DNA from: Campylobacter concisus
GTDB lineage: Bacteria > Campylobacterota > Campylobacteria > Campylobacterales > Campylobacteraceae
Direction of reading: 5' to 3'
DNA: 64,000 nt
Assembly (NCBI RefSeq): GCF_902460845.1
Contig: NZ_CABPVS010000005.1
Span: 200,764 to 264,763 of the forward strand
Positions 27,566-36,009 of this stretch are shown one piece after another. How positions within the stretch are numbered: the stretch's first letter is position 1; each line of letters opens with the position of its first letter. The position numbers and the translations under genes are program-made. The notes below the pieces were generated by a model that did not search any database, was not told the DNA's origin, and worked only from the letters and a program-made list of their open reading frames with translations.

Positions 27566-28570
27566 ATGTCTTTTAGCGTTAAAAAGCTTTTTTCTAACCT
27601 TTTTTTAAGCGTCGTGTTGGAGGGCAATGAGTGCATATTCTTCGGTCAAGTCTTTAGAAATGGCAAACTTTCAAAAACCATAAATGCCAAATTTACAGAT
27701 ATAAATATCGATAATATCGATGAAAAAATCATAAAATATATAGAAGAGCAAGAAAAAGCATATTTTGGTGTGTATGTTTCAGTTTTTTTTAACGATGACT
27801 CGCAAGGCGCACTTCCTAGTGTTAGCTTTGACGAATACAAAAAATTTAATATAAGTACTAAAAACCTTACAAGCCTTATCATGCAAGATAGCTGGAGTAT
27901 TTATGCAAATTTAAATGCTATAAAAAAATATAAAAATTTATTTGGACAAGATAGCGTGGATCTCATCTACTCACCTATTGCCCTACTCTTTCACGAGCTC
28001 TTAAAACGCGGAATTTCTCCAAAAACTACACTTTATCTTTATATCCATGCACATTCGTTTACGCTTGCGATATTTAAAGATAAACAAATGAAATTATCCA
28101 CTTTTTTAAATATGTCTGGCATTGAGGAAACCAACCAAGAAGCTGAAAGCCTAAAAGAAGAAGATATAACAGATATTGACAACTTAATCATTAAAGAAGA
28201 AAATGACGCAACATCGCTTGATGATTTTAAAAGTTTAGATGATTTTTTAAGTGATGATAAGCCAAAAGAATTTGAAGATCTAAATTATGAACTAAATATG
28301 CCAGCTTCTACAAATGTAGAAAAATCGGTTGCTATTTTTGGGTATGACATGAAGATGTTTGATTACATCGTAAAGGCTGTAAGAGAATTTTACGAAAATC
28401 CTCTCTACAGCGGTGATTTTATTGAGCAAATCATTGTTTTTGAAAATACGAAAACAAGTGCAACCTTTTTACAATATCTGCAATCCGAGCTTTTAGTGGA
28501 GACTTCGGTGTATCCAGTGAATACAAATCATATTATGAATGAAATCATGCAAGAAGAGATAATATTATGA
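27566..28570 (+). CDS. PilM/GspL-like cytoplasmic protein (putative)
   Basis: 334 residues without signal or membrane helix. The first 170 residues look like half of an actin-type ATPase fold (VLEGNECIFFGQV as the opening strand, DLIYSPIALLFHELLKRG, TTLYLYIHAHSFTLAIFKD), followed by an acidic insert (about 190-245) and a C-terminal segment. The following two genes each start with one membrane helix and a coiled coil, the PilN/PilO layout. This arrangement, not residue identity, is why I call it PilM-like. Preceded by TTTAGGAG, spacing six. Confidence 0.5.
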   Translation: MSFSVKKLFSNLFLSVVLEGNECIFFGQVFRNGKLSKTINAKFTDINIDNIDEKIIKYIEEQEKAYFGVYVSVFFNDDSQGALPSVSFDEYKKFNISTKNLTSLIMQDSWSIYANLNAIKKYKNLFGQDSVDLIYSPIALLFHELLKRGISPKTTLYLYIHAHSFTLAIFKDKQMKLSTFLNMSGIEETNQEAESLKEEDITDIDNLIIKEENDATSLDDFKSLDDFLSDDKPKEFEDLNYELNMPASTNVEKSVAIFGYDMKMFDYIVKAVREFYENPLYSGDFIEQIIVFENTKTSATFLQYLQSELLVETSVYPVNTNHIMNEIMQEEIIL

Positions 28571-29088
28571 GATTTAGCTTTATTGCCCAAGAGCCAAGAC
28601 CACTTATATCTATCTTTAGCAAAATTTGGCTAAGCCTTATAAGCTTTGTGTTTGTAGCTCTTTTGGCAGCAAATTTCTTTATACTCTATAAAAATTATTC
28701 AATTGAAAAAAATATAAATTTTTTATCAAATAAGCAAAAAGAACTTAGTCGAAAAATAGTCACAACAGATGAAATTTCAGCTAAGCTCGCCGTACAAATA
28801 GAATCTGCAAATGATATTTTCACATCAAATTCTATTCTCAAGCAAAGTTTGCACAATCTTTTTGATCTAGTGCCTGACAGTATAACGCTCGAAGAGGTTT
28901 TTATGGATAAAAACTCACTCATCATTCGTGGCATAACGCCGACAAAAGATGTATTTAACCAGCTTCTAGCTTCACCTTTAAGATCTATTTTTACAACTTC
29001 AAATACTAGCTTTTATCAAAGTAAAAACGGCTGGTATGGCTTTATAAGTACAAATAAAATTGATAATTCTGAGGGATATAATGAGTAA
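28567..29088 (+). CDS. PilN-like single-pass membrane protein (putative)
   Basis: 173 residues: short cytoplasmic N-terminus, membrane helix at about 17-40 (IWLSLISFVFVALLAANFFI), a coiled coil (SIEKNINFLSNKQKELSRKI), then an alpha/beta periplasmic part with LVPDSITLEEVFMDKNSLII, typical of PilN/GspL ferredoxin-like domains. Starts within the stop of the preceding gene (ATGA). Expected to pair with the next protein. Confidence 0.55.
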   Translation: MRFSFIAQEPRPLISIFSKIWLSLISFVFVALLAANFFILYKNYSIEKNINFLSNKQKELSRKIVTTDEISAKLAVQIESANDIFTSNSILKQSLHNLFDLVPDSITLEEVFMDKNSLIIRGITPTKDVFNQLLASPLRSIFTTSNTSFYQSKNGWYGFISTNKIDNSEGYNE

Positions 29089-29617
29089 AAAAGATACGAG
29101 CTTAGAAAAAATAGATCCCGTCAAGCTTTTACTTTTTATATTTGCTTTTATCGTAGTTTGTTTCATTATGATATTTGGTTTTATCGTGCCAAATATAAAA
29201 GAATTTAAAAGCCTAACTAGGCAAAATTATTCACAGACCTCATCTTATACAAAAGTAAAAAATGAATTTGAAGCCAAATTTAAAGCCCTTGAAGCAACTA
29301 AACAAAAAGATGGAGCTATCATTTCAGCTTTTGAGACTAAATTTGATAAAGATAAATTTATAGAATTTGCCTCCAAATTTTTCAGTGAAGTAAGCCTTAG
29401 TAAAATAGAAGAAAGTGATAATAACGCTAGTGAAAAATTTTTTAGATTTCGCCTAAATGTAACTAGCTCTCTAAGGACACCACAAAAATTTTATGACTTT
29501 TTAGATGCGCTTAGCAGCTATGACAGTATCGTAAAGACTGAATTTCCTATCGTCATGAAAGGCGAAAAGGATAAAATCCATACTACTTTTAATATAAAAG
29601 TTTTTGGGTTGAAGTAA
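29081..29617 (+). CDS. PilO-like single-pass membrane protein (putative)
   Basis: 178 residues from the ATG at 29081 (MSKKDTSLEKIDPVKLL); the TGAGGGA Shine-Dalgarno sits before it. Membrane helix at about 16-40, a coiled coil (SYTKVKNEFEAKFKALEATK), then a periplasmic domain whose LRTPQKFYDFLDALSSYDSI recalls PilO/GspM. Overlaps the previous gene by 8 bases. Together the three genes could be the inner-membrane platform of a type IV pilus or type II-like secretion/competence machine. No ATPase or pilin gene is in the window. Confidence 0.55.
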   Translation: MSKKDTSLEKIDPVKLLLFIFAFIVVCFIMIFGFIVPNIKEFKSLTRQNYSQTSSYTKVKNEFEAKFKALEATKQKDGAIISAFETKFDKDKFIEFASKFFSEVSLSKIEESDNNASEKFFRFRLNVTSSLRTPQKFYDFLDALSSYDSIVKTEFPIVMKGEKDKIHTTFNIKVFGLK

Positions 29618-29710
29618 AATTTTAGATTTCATTTAATAAAAAGCTACAAATAGATAGCATTTCTCTCAAGTTCTTAGTTGTAGAAATTATATTTTTATAG
29701 ACATAAATTT

Positions 29711-29940
29711 ATGTATTTCATCGGTATTGATATAAGCTGAACATCTACAAAAGTAGCAATACTAGATAATCAAGATAATTTTTGTGATCTATTTTTTTGT
29801 TATCAAGTAGTTTTAGTGCCATAAAAATAGTACGCGATATAAAAGAAATTTTAGAACAAAAAGGCTATCAATATGCTTCAATCGTAGCTACTGAATATGG
29901 AAGAGTAAGTGTAGAAGCGGGTGTAGTATAGTTTTTGAAA
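29711..29940 (+). pseudogene. Remnant of a 2-hydroxyacyl-CoA dehydratase activator ATPase (BadF/HgdC type)
   Basis: From ATG 29711 the reading is MYFIGIDIS, a TGA stop where the family has a serine, then TSTKVAILDNQDNFC: the ASKHA nucleotide-binding start GIDIGSTSTKVAI. After a frameshift near 29795 the next block DIKEILEQKGYQYASIVATE continues the family sequence (ATGYGRVS is seen as ATEYGRVS). The rest of the domain, including the cluster-binding cysteines, is missing. Clearly decayed. Confidence 0.8.
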
Positions 29941-29970
29941 ACCGTACAGGAACTAAAAATTTAAAAATAA

Positions 29971-30285
29971 TATGAGTACACAAGGCGACCTTGTAGAAAA
30001 TATCGCCAAACATTACATAAAGATGTCCCTCTTCAGTAATGTACAAAAACGACGCAAGATCTGATGCTATCAAAAAATTTGTAGATGAATATAAAGTAGA
30101 TGGTGCAATAGATATCGTTTTAAGTGGCTGTCACACTTATGCAATAAAAACAAACAAGATAAAAGAAGCAGCAAAGAAGCTGGTGTAAGCTATATGAGTC
30201 TTGAAACTGACTACTCCAAACAAGATGTATGTTGGCCAGATCTGTACACGCTTGGAGGCATTTTTAGAATTTCTCAATTAAAATA
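29971..30285 (+). pseudogene. Remnant of a 2-hydroxyglutaryl-CoA dehydratase/HgdB-family protein
   Basis: Split over three frames one can read GDLVENIAKHYI, then ARSDAIKKFVDEYKVDGAID followed by VLSGCHTYAIKTNKIKEAA, then SYMSLETDYSKQD, then GQICTRLEAFLEFL. These are, in order, the C-terminal signatures of the HgdB/BcrC double-cubane family, including the cysteine of the SGCHTY loop. The N-terminal half is deleted. With the activator fragment just upstream this was once a two-gene dehydratase system like E. coli yjiL-yjiM. Confidence 0.8.
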
Positions 30286-30295
30286 TAAAATTTTA

Positions 30296-30317
30296 AAAGG
30301 CTCAAGAAAGAGCCTTT
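30296..30317 (+). terminator. Hairpin after the dehydratase remnant
   Basis: AAAGGCTC (30296-30303), loop AAGAAA, GAGCCTTT (30310-30317): perfect 8-bp stem with a weak T-rich tail. Probably the old terminator of the decayed pair. Confidence 0.65.
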
Positions 30318-30353
30318 GTTGATTTGTTACGAATTTTTAGAACAGTATTTTGA

Positions 30354-30983
30354 CTAGTATTGCTTTTTCTCCACACATTTGCCAAGTTGGCAGGCTCTTT
30401 TGTAAAGTACGTCTGCCTTTGTTTCATCGCCGCTTAGCTTTGCAAGCAAAAAGCACGACTGAGCATACTCAAGTTCGCAACTCTTTGCCAAAAGCCTTAG
30501 CACTCTAGACTCAGCCTTAGCTCTATCTATCTTATGAGTCTTTAAATTTTCGCTTTCTATGTAGGATTTTAGCCCCATAGCCTCATTATAGCAGCCAACG
30601 CCGTCGCCGCTATCACAAGCTAGTTTATAAAGCTTTAGAGCTTTTTCCATATCTTTTTGCTCATCAATCAGCCCTTGCTCATAAATTTGGCCTAAATTTG
30701 AACAAGCCGTCGCAAGCCCAGCATTACAAGCTTTTTCGTAGTAGCCTTTTGCCTTTACGAAGTCTTTTTCATTGCTAAAATTTACAGCTAAATTGTTACA
30801 GTCGATGCTATTTCCGCTCTCGCAGTTTTGTACCATCTTCTCTTTTTCTAGCTCCAGACGCTCCACCCTAGCCTCTTCATCACTTTGCCAAAAGCCAAAG
30901 CTTACCATCTTTTGCCACGACCAGCAACCACTAAGCATAAAGCCCATGGCCAAAACAAGACTAAAATTTAAGACCTTTTTCAC
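30354..30983 (-). CDS. Sel1-repeat lipoprotein (Hcp-like)
   Basis: 209 residues. Lipoprotein signal with lipobox LSGC (LVLAMGFMLSGCWSWQ). Four Sel1-type helix pairs follow, several with the C-x7-C spacing of Helicobacter cysteine-rich proteins (CNAGLATAC, CDSGDGVGC, CELEYAQSC), which form disulfide-linked solenoids. GTG start right after the stop of the upstream paralogue. Likely attached to the outer membrane facing the periplasm; partner unknown. Confidence 0.82.
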   Translation of the reverse strand: MKKVLNFSLVLAMGFMLSGCWSWQKMVSFGFWQSDEEARVERLELEKEKMVQNCESGNSIDCNNLAVNFSNEKDFVKAKGYYEKACNAGLATACSNLGQIYEQGLIDEQKDMEKALKLYKLACDSGDGVGCYNEAMGLKSYIESENLKTHKIDRAKAESRVLRLLAKSCELEYAQSCFLLAKLSGDETKADVLYKRACQLGKCVEKKQY

Positions 30984-31637
30984 TTACATTCCCAGCTTTG
31001 TGCCTAGTCTTTTCATCTGAGGGCATGCCTTGCTTAGCCCACGAAAGCAAGCGACTTTATAAATTCCATAAGCCCTTTTTTCATCTTTATTGACACCAAG
31101 ACCAAGCTCGTACATCGCACCGATATTAGCACAACTTGGCAAATCGCCAGCATTGCATGCATTTGTATAAGCTTGCATTGCTAAGTAATAATCTCGCTTA
31201 ACGATTTCACCTTTTCTATAAGCATTGCCTAAATGATAGCAAGCTTGCATGCCTCCGCCATTGCAACTTTCTTTATAAATTAAAATTGCTTTTTTTGGAT
31301 TTTTTTTAACTCCGAGTCCAAGCTCATAAAGAGTGCCCAAATTTGCACAACCGACTTGTACTTTAGCATCGCAAGCTTTTTTATAATTTGTTAAAGCATT
31401 TTCATATTCTTTTAAAAGCTCGTAATTTACACCCAAATCGTTGCAAGCTTCCGCATCGCCTTCTTCGCATTTTGGTATTAAAATTTCGATCGCATTTCTT
31501 GAAATTTGCTCTTTATTTTGCACTATTTTTTCATCCTTTGGTTGCTGCCACGAATCATCTTGTTTTTGTCCTACACCAATCACATTTAAGCAGCCAGTGA
31601 AAAATAAAGCCAATAAAAGCAATAAATCTTTTTTCAT
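30984..31637 (-). CDS. Sel1-repeat lipoprotein (Hcp-like)
   Basis: 217 residues from ATG 31637 (MKKDLLLLLALFFTGCLNVI), chosen for the AAAAGGAAAAG just upstream. Lipobox FTGC. Five repeats with regular C-x7-C pairs (CEEGDAEAC, CDAKVQVGC, CNGGGMQAC, CNAGDLPSC, CFRGLSKAC) and repeated NLGxxYELGLGV. A paralogue of the downstream gene, and adjacent to it, so probably a local duplication. Confidence 0.85.
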   Translation of the reverse strand: MKKDLLLLLALFFTGCLNVIGVGQKQDDSWQQPKDEKIVQNKEQISRNAIEILIPKCEEGDAEACNDLGVNYELLKEYENALTNYKKACDAKVQVGCANLGTLYELGLGVKKNPKKAILIYKESCNGGGMQACYHLGNAYRKGEIVKRDYYLAMQAYTNACNAGDLPSCANIGAMYELGLGVNKDEKRAYGIYKVACFRGLSKACPQMKRLGTKLGM

Positions 31638-31647
31638 TCTTTTCCTT

Positions 31648-32988
31648 TTAAAATTGTCCAAATAAGTCATTTAGTGCTTCACTGATACTTGGATGAGTGA
31701 AAATTTGATTTTTAAAGAAATTTGCATTTGCTTTTAAATTCATTGCAATTGCGATTTCATTTATCAGCTCATTTGCATAGATGCAGTGAAAGCTAACTCC
31801 TAAAATTTCGCCGCTTTGTGCATCAACGATAGCTTTTAGCATGCCTACATCATGATTTAGTACTTTTGCGCCTGGTACTGTTGCCATACTAAGCTTTAGC
31901 TCTTTAAAATTTAGCCCAAGCTTGCTAGCCTCTTTTGCATTTACTCCAACTCTTGCTAGCGGAGTGTCGGTAAATAGTACATTTGCATGAATACTTCTAT
32001 TTTTGGTATTTCTCTTTTTATCACCAAAAATTTGTGAATAAACTATCCTAAAATCATCTAAGCTCGTATAAGTAAAAAGCTCTCCGCCGCGTACGTCGCC
32101 TACCGCATAGATGTTTGGCATATTTGTTTGAAGATTTTCATTTGTCTTTATAAAGCCTTTTTCATTTAGCTCAACTCCAGCAGCTTTTAAATTTAAATCA
32201 TCTACATTTGCTACTCTGCCAAGTGCGATCAAAAATGCATCAGCTCTAAGGCATCTTTGCTCGCCATTTTGCTTGAAATTTAATACATTTTCTTTAATGC
32301 ACTCTATCTCGCAACCCTCTAAAATTTCAACGCCTTGGACTCTAAGAGCTTCTTTTACGCTATTAGCTATATCATCATCTTCGTTTTTAAGTAGTTTTGA
32401 ACGTCCTATGATAGTCACTTTTGAGCCAAAATTTGCAAACATCGATGCAAACTCTATGCCGATAAAACCACTACCGATAATGACAAAATGCTTTGGTAAA
32501 TTTTTTAGATCAAGCAAAGTTTGGCTTGAAAATACATTTGAGTTTACAACCTCAAAAGGAGCATCTGTATCTTTTGAGCCACTATTTATGATAATAAAAT
32601 CGCCCTCTATTAGCTTTTTCTCACCACTTGGCGTTGTTACAAGTATGCTATTTTTACTAGCAAATGAGCCAACACCATCGATCACATCGATATTTTCTTT
32701 ATCATTTAACATCGCATAGTTTTTAGCATTAAGAGCCGAGATTAGTTTATTCTTATTTTCCACACTAAGCGTGTAATATTCGCTTTCGACACTATTATTT
32801 ACAAATTTTGCCTCTTTAGCGGCTGTTATTAGACGTTTGGTTGGTATGCAGCCAACATTTATGCAAGTGCCTCCATACATCTTTGGTGATCTCTCTACAA
32901 GAGCCACTTTTTTGCCAAGTGCGGCAGCTTTAACCGCTAGCGTTTTGCCAGCTTTTCCAAAACCAATAATTACAATATCATATTTCAT
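31648..32988 (-). CDS. rclA: RclA-type pyridine nucleotide-disulfide oxidoreductase
   Basis: 446 residues with FAD-binding IIGFGKAGKTLAVKAAALGK, the redox-active disulfide GGTCINVGCIPTKRLI, NAD-binding VIIGSGFIGIEFASMFANFG, and the C-terminal IFTHPSISEALNDLF. These segments match E. coli RclA closely (MYGGTCINIGCIPTK, FTYxSLDDxRIV). RclA is a flavoenzyme with copper(II) reductase activity that protects from reactive chlorine. No rclR/B/C neighbours here. Chlorine-stress role by homology. Confidence 0.85.
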   Translation of the reverse strand: MKYDIVIIGFGKAGKTLAVKAAALGKKVALVERSPKMYGGTCINVGCIPTKRLITAAKEAKFVNNSVESEYYTLSVENKNKLISALNAKNYAMLNDKENIDVIDGVGSFASKNSILVTTPSGEKKLIEGDFIIINSGSKDTDAPFEVVNSNVFSSQTLLDLKNLPKHFVIIGSGFIGIEFASMFANFGSKVTIIGRSKLLKNEDDDIANSVKEALRVQGVEILEGCEIECIKENVLNFKQNGEQRCLRADAFLIALGRVANVDDLNLKAAGVELNEKGFIKTNENLQTNMPNIYAVGDVRGGELFTYTSLDDFRIVYSQIFGDKKRNTKNRSIHANVLFTDTPLARVGVNAKEASKLGLNFKELKLSMATVPGAKVLNHDVGMLKAIVDAQSGEILGVSFHCIYANELINEIAIAMNLKANANFFKNQIFTHPSISEALNDLFGQF

Positions 32989-32990
32989 TT

Positions 32991-33311
32991 TCAGTCCCTT
33001 ATCTTTCCCATTACATAGTAAGTTGTTTCATTTATCTTTTTTAGCTCCATTTTATATTTATTAGCCCAGTTTTTTATAATCTCATCAACTCGCTCTTTTA
33101 TTTCATTAACGGTAGCTACATTTTTTATCTTTAGTCTATCTTCACTTCCACTCATCGCCACAAAACAAAGGTGCGGCTTTAAATGGTCATTTAGTTCAAT
33201 TATGCTCTTTGGCAAAAGACCGTCAGTGTTGTTTAAAATTCTACACATTTGAGCAGTGGTCGTTTCATTGACGTTATAGCCAAGCTGGATTAAAAGCGCA
33301 TTATGATCCAT
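32991..33311 (-). CDS. Conserved hypothetical protein upstream of rclA
   Basis: 106 residues, no signal peptide or membrane helix. It starts MDHNALLIQLGYNVNETTTA and has a mixed alpha/beta pattern, with two cysteines (MCRIL, LCFVA). I do not recognise a family. AAAAGGAACGAT precedes the ATG, and the stop is three bases from the rclA start, so it is co-transcribed with rclA and may act with it. Confidence 0.65.
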   Translation of the reverse strand: MDHNALLIQLGYNVNETTTAQMCRILNNTDGLLPKSIIELNDHLKPHLCFVAMSGSEDRLKIKNVATVNEIKERVDEIIKNWANKYKMELKKINETTYYVMGKIRD

Positions 33312-33388
33312 ATCGTTCCTTTTGCTTAAAATTTGCGGGCATTATAAGATAAAATTGGATAAAATCGCCTAAATTTTCAAGGACAAAT

Positions 33389-33940
33389 ATGAAAAAATTT
33401 ATCATTTTTGTGTTTAGTGTTTTGCTATTTTGGGGATGTTCGTTAGATCAAATTTCACAAAATTTTGGCCTTAGTGAGCCACCACTTGATCCAGAGGTCG
33501 AGCAAATAGCAGACGCCATCTATCTATATAACGAGGGCAACTATCCAAAAGCTTGCAAGAGATTTTATGATTATGCAAAAGATGGAAATGTGCTTGCCAT
33601 GCAGCAAACTGGCGTTTGTTTTCGTGATGGTAAAGGCTTTAGCAAGGATATCTTAAGGGCACTTTTTTGGTTTGAGACAGCTGGCAGATACGGCAATATA
33701 GACGGACTAAGAAGTGCTGGATATATCTACGAATACGGCCTTGGGGTCAATAAAAATTTAGAAAAAGCGATATATTTTTACGAAAAAGCCACAAGCCTTG
33801 GCTCAAGTGAGGCCAGCTACGATCTGGGGCTTATCTATCTAGGCAAAAATGACTATAAAAAAGCGAGAATTTATCTTGATGAATCTTGCTTTAAAGGCAA
33901 AGAAGAGGCGTGCATGAAGCTAAAAGAGATGAAATTTTAG
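33389..33940 (+). CDS. Sel1-repeat lipoprotein
   Basis: 183 residues; signal with lipobox FWGC (FVFSVLLFWGCSLDQ). Sel1 helices follow: YNEGNYPKACKRFYDYAKDG, ALFWFETAGRYGNIDGL and SAGYIYEYGLGVNKNLEKAI. Cysteine pairs are fewer than in the two minus-strand paralogues. Divergent from the rclA gene group and convergent with prfB. Confidence 0.82.
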   Translation: MKKFIIFVFSVLLFWGCSLDQISQNFGLSEPPLDPEVEQIADAIYLYNEGNYPKACKRFYDYAKDGNVLAMQQTGVCFRDGKGFSKDILRALFWFETAGRYGNIDGLRSAGYIYEYGLGVNKNLEKAIYFYEKATSLGSSEASYDLGLIYLGKNDYKKARIYLDESCFKGKEEACMKLKEMKF

Positions 33941-33955
33941 CTCTCATCTCTTTTT
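33922..33955. terminator. Terminator overlapping the end of the Sel1 gene
   Basis: Perfect 11-bp stem, AAAAGAGATGA at 33922-33932 with TCATCTCTTTT at 33944-33954, followed by T/A-rich sequence. The left arm encodes the last codons of the lipoprotein. Convergent prfB may use it from the other side. Confidence 0.8.
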
Positions 33956-33964
33956 ATAAATTTA

Positions 33965-35065
33965 TTACGCCTCAGCCTTTTGAGCGATCAAGACGCCCTC
34001 TATCATCTTTTTGATATCCCCATCAAGTATCGCATCGGTTTGTGAATATGCCTCGCCACTGCGGTTGTCTTTTACTTGCTGATACGGGAAAAGTACGTAT
34101 GATCTTATCTGATGACCCCAGCCGATCTCGCTCTTTTCGACGCTGTTGCTCGCTTCTTGTTGTTTCATTAGCTCAAGCTCGTAAAGGCGAGACTTTAGCA
34201 TTTTCATCGCTGTAGCTCTATTTTTGTGCTGACTGCGGTCATTTTGGCACTGCACGACGATGCCAGTTGGTATATGCGTGATACGGATGGCTGATTCTGT
34301 CTTATTTACATGCTGACCACCAGCACCACTTGCTCTATAAGTATCTATTTTTAGATCTTTTTCTTCGATCTCGATCTCTATATCATCATCTACTTCAGGG
34401 CTTACCATGACGCTAGAAAAGCTTGTATGACGGCGCCCTGCACTATCAAATGGACTTGTGCGAACGAGCCTGTGGATGCCATTTTCTGCTTTGAAGTAGC
34501 CATAAGCATTTTCACCTTTTACAATAAAGCTAACATCCTTTAGCCCAGCCTCATCACCCTCTTGAAAGTCAAGAGTCTCAACCTTAAAGCCCTCACGCTC
34601 GCAAAATCTAAGATACATCCTATAAAGCATGCTCGCCCAGTCGTTACTCTCAGTGCCACCAGCTCCAGGGTGGATCGATACGATCGCATTTTTGCCGTCA
34701 TCTTCGCCGCTTAAAAGCATAGAAATTTCAAGATTTACTATCTTTTCATCTAAATTTTTAGCGTCATCAAAGAGAGAATTTATAGTCTCTTCGTCATTTT
34801 CAGAATTTGCTAGCTCAAAAAGTTCCTTTGCATCACTTACTGCCTGATTAGCATCGTTAAATTTTGCAAGCATGTTTGAAATTTTTGTCTTTTCTTTATT
34901 TAGCGCCCCTGCTTTAGCGATATCTTGCCAAAAATCAGGATCTTGCTCGGTGGCCTCGATCTCTTTTAGTCTAGCCTTTATCTCTTCAGGCTTTACGATA
35001 GAGCCTATGTTTTCAACTTTTGTTTGTAGCTTCTTTAAAAGCTCGTTGTATTCGTAACTATCCAA
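33965..35065 (-). CDS. prfB: Peptide chain release factor 2
   Basis: RF2 recognises UGA and UAA stops. 366 residues from the TTG at 35065 ([17 protein letters not shown]), which has GGAG six bases before it; the frame is open four codons further. Stop-codon motif SPF ([14 protein letters not shown]) and catalytic GGQ ([16 protein letters not shown]) are present. The gene is one uninterrupted frame: the programmed +1 frameshift that autoregulates prfB in many bacteria is absent. Confidence 0.95.
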   Translation of the reverse strand: MDSYEYNELLKKLQTKVENIGSIVKPEEIKARLKEIEATEQDPDFWQDIAKAGALNKEKTKISNMLAKFNDANQAVSDAKELFELANSENDEETINSLFDDAKNLDEKIVNLEISMLLSGEDDGKNAIVSIHPGAGGTESNDWASMLYRMYLRFCEREGFKVETLDFQEGDEAGLKDVSFIVKGENAYGYFKAENGIHRLVRTSPFDSAGRRHTSFSSVMVSPEVDDDIEIEIEEKDLKIDTYRASGAGGQHVNKTESAIRITHIPTGIVVQCQNDRSQHKNRATAMKMLKSRLYELELMKQQEASNSVEKSEIGWGHQIRSYVLFPYQQVKDNRSGEAYSQTDAILDGDIKKMIEGVLIAQKAEA

Positions 35066-35143
35066 GTTTTTCTCCAAAAATTTTTGCCGATTTTAGCCAA
35101 AAGTTGCTTACATTTTTAAATTTACGCCCTTTTAATCCTTTTT

Positions 35144-35152
35144 TGTTACAAT
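35144..35152 (+). promoter_or_regulatory. Extended -10 promoter of panC
   Basis: TTGTTACAAT: TGn-TACAAT (hexamer 35147-35152) 33 bases before the panC ATG, with T-rich DNA upstream. Typical Campylobacter promoter form. Confidence 0.6.
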
Positions 35153-35185
35153 GCCAAGTTAAAATTTCAAACAAAAAGAGTCAAA

Positions 35186-36007
35186 ATGCAAATCATAAGA
35201 ACTATAAAAGAACTTGAAAATTTCGTCTCTAGCACAAGCGCAAAGATCGGTTTTGTGCCGACCATGGGCGCACTTCATGACGGACACGTTAGCCTTATTA
35301 AAAAATGCGTGAACGAAAATGAGATAAGTATCGTCTCAACATTCGTTAATCCAACTCAATTTTTACCAGGCGAAGATCTAGACAAATACCCAAGAAATGA
35401 GCAAAACGACATTAAAATTTGCGAGCAAAACGGCGTTAGCGCTATCTTTATCCCAGATGCTGGTAAACTTTACTTTGAAGATGAGCCTCTAATCGTTGCT
35501 CCAAAGAAATTTTCAGCCATCTTAGAGGGCAAAACTAGGCCTGGACACTTTGACGGCGTACTAAGAGTGCTAAACAAGCTATTTCGCCTAACTCGTGCAA
35601 ATAGCGTTTATATGGGCAAAAAAGACACACAACAACTAATCATAGTACAAAACATGATAAAGACATTTTTCCTAAACATCGAGCTAGTGGCTTGCGATAT
35701 CGTTAGAGAGCCAGACGGCTTAGCGCTTTCAAGTAGAAATGTCTATATCTGCGACGAAGATAAATGTAATGCTCTAAGGCTTTCAAGATCGCTAAATAAA
35801 GCACAAAATTTGATCCAAAACGGCGAGGAAGACGCAAGTGAGATCAAAACAAAGATGCTTGAAGTGCTAGAGCCGTTAAAGGTTGATTATGTCGCTATTA
35901 CGGATAGAAATTTAAATGAAATTTCCAAAATAGAAAAAAATAACACCATCATTTTAGTAGCAGCTTATGTTGGCAAAACTAGGCTAATAGACAACATCTG
36001 GATATAA
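35186..36007 (+). CDS. panC: Pantothenate synthetase
   Basis: PanC joins pantoate and beta-alanine with ATP. 273 residues with [17 protein letters not shown] (HxGH nucleotidyl motif), [48 protein letters not shown] and [10 protein letters not shown]. Full length. panB/panD are not nearby. rimO follows by two bases. Confidence 0.96.
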   Translation: MQIIRTIKELENFVSSTSAKIGFVPTMGALHDGHVSLIKKCVNENEISIVSTFVNPTQFLPGEDLDKYPRNEQNDIKICEQNGVSAIFIPDAGKLYFEDEPLIVAPKKFSAILEGKTRPGHFDGVLRVLNKLFRLTRANSVYMGKKDTQQLIIVQNMIKTFFLNIELVACDIVREPDGLALSSRNVYICDEDKCNALRLSRSLNKAQNLIQNGEEDASEIKTKMLEVLEPLKVDYVAITDRNLNEISKIEKNNTIILVAAYVGKTRLIDNIWI

Positions 36008-36009
36008 AA

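Noticed and set aside
29641..30300. A regulatory RNA or unknown gene in the 700-base gap after the PilO-like gene
   Set aside because: Translated fragments match a decayed dehydratase and activator, which explains the region.
33965..35065. Programmed frameshift in prfB
   Set aside because: The coding frame is continuous from the start; no early in-frame TGA is present.
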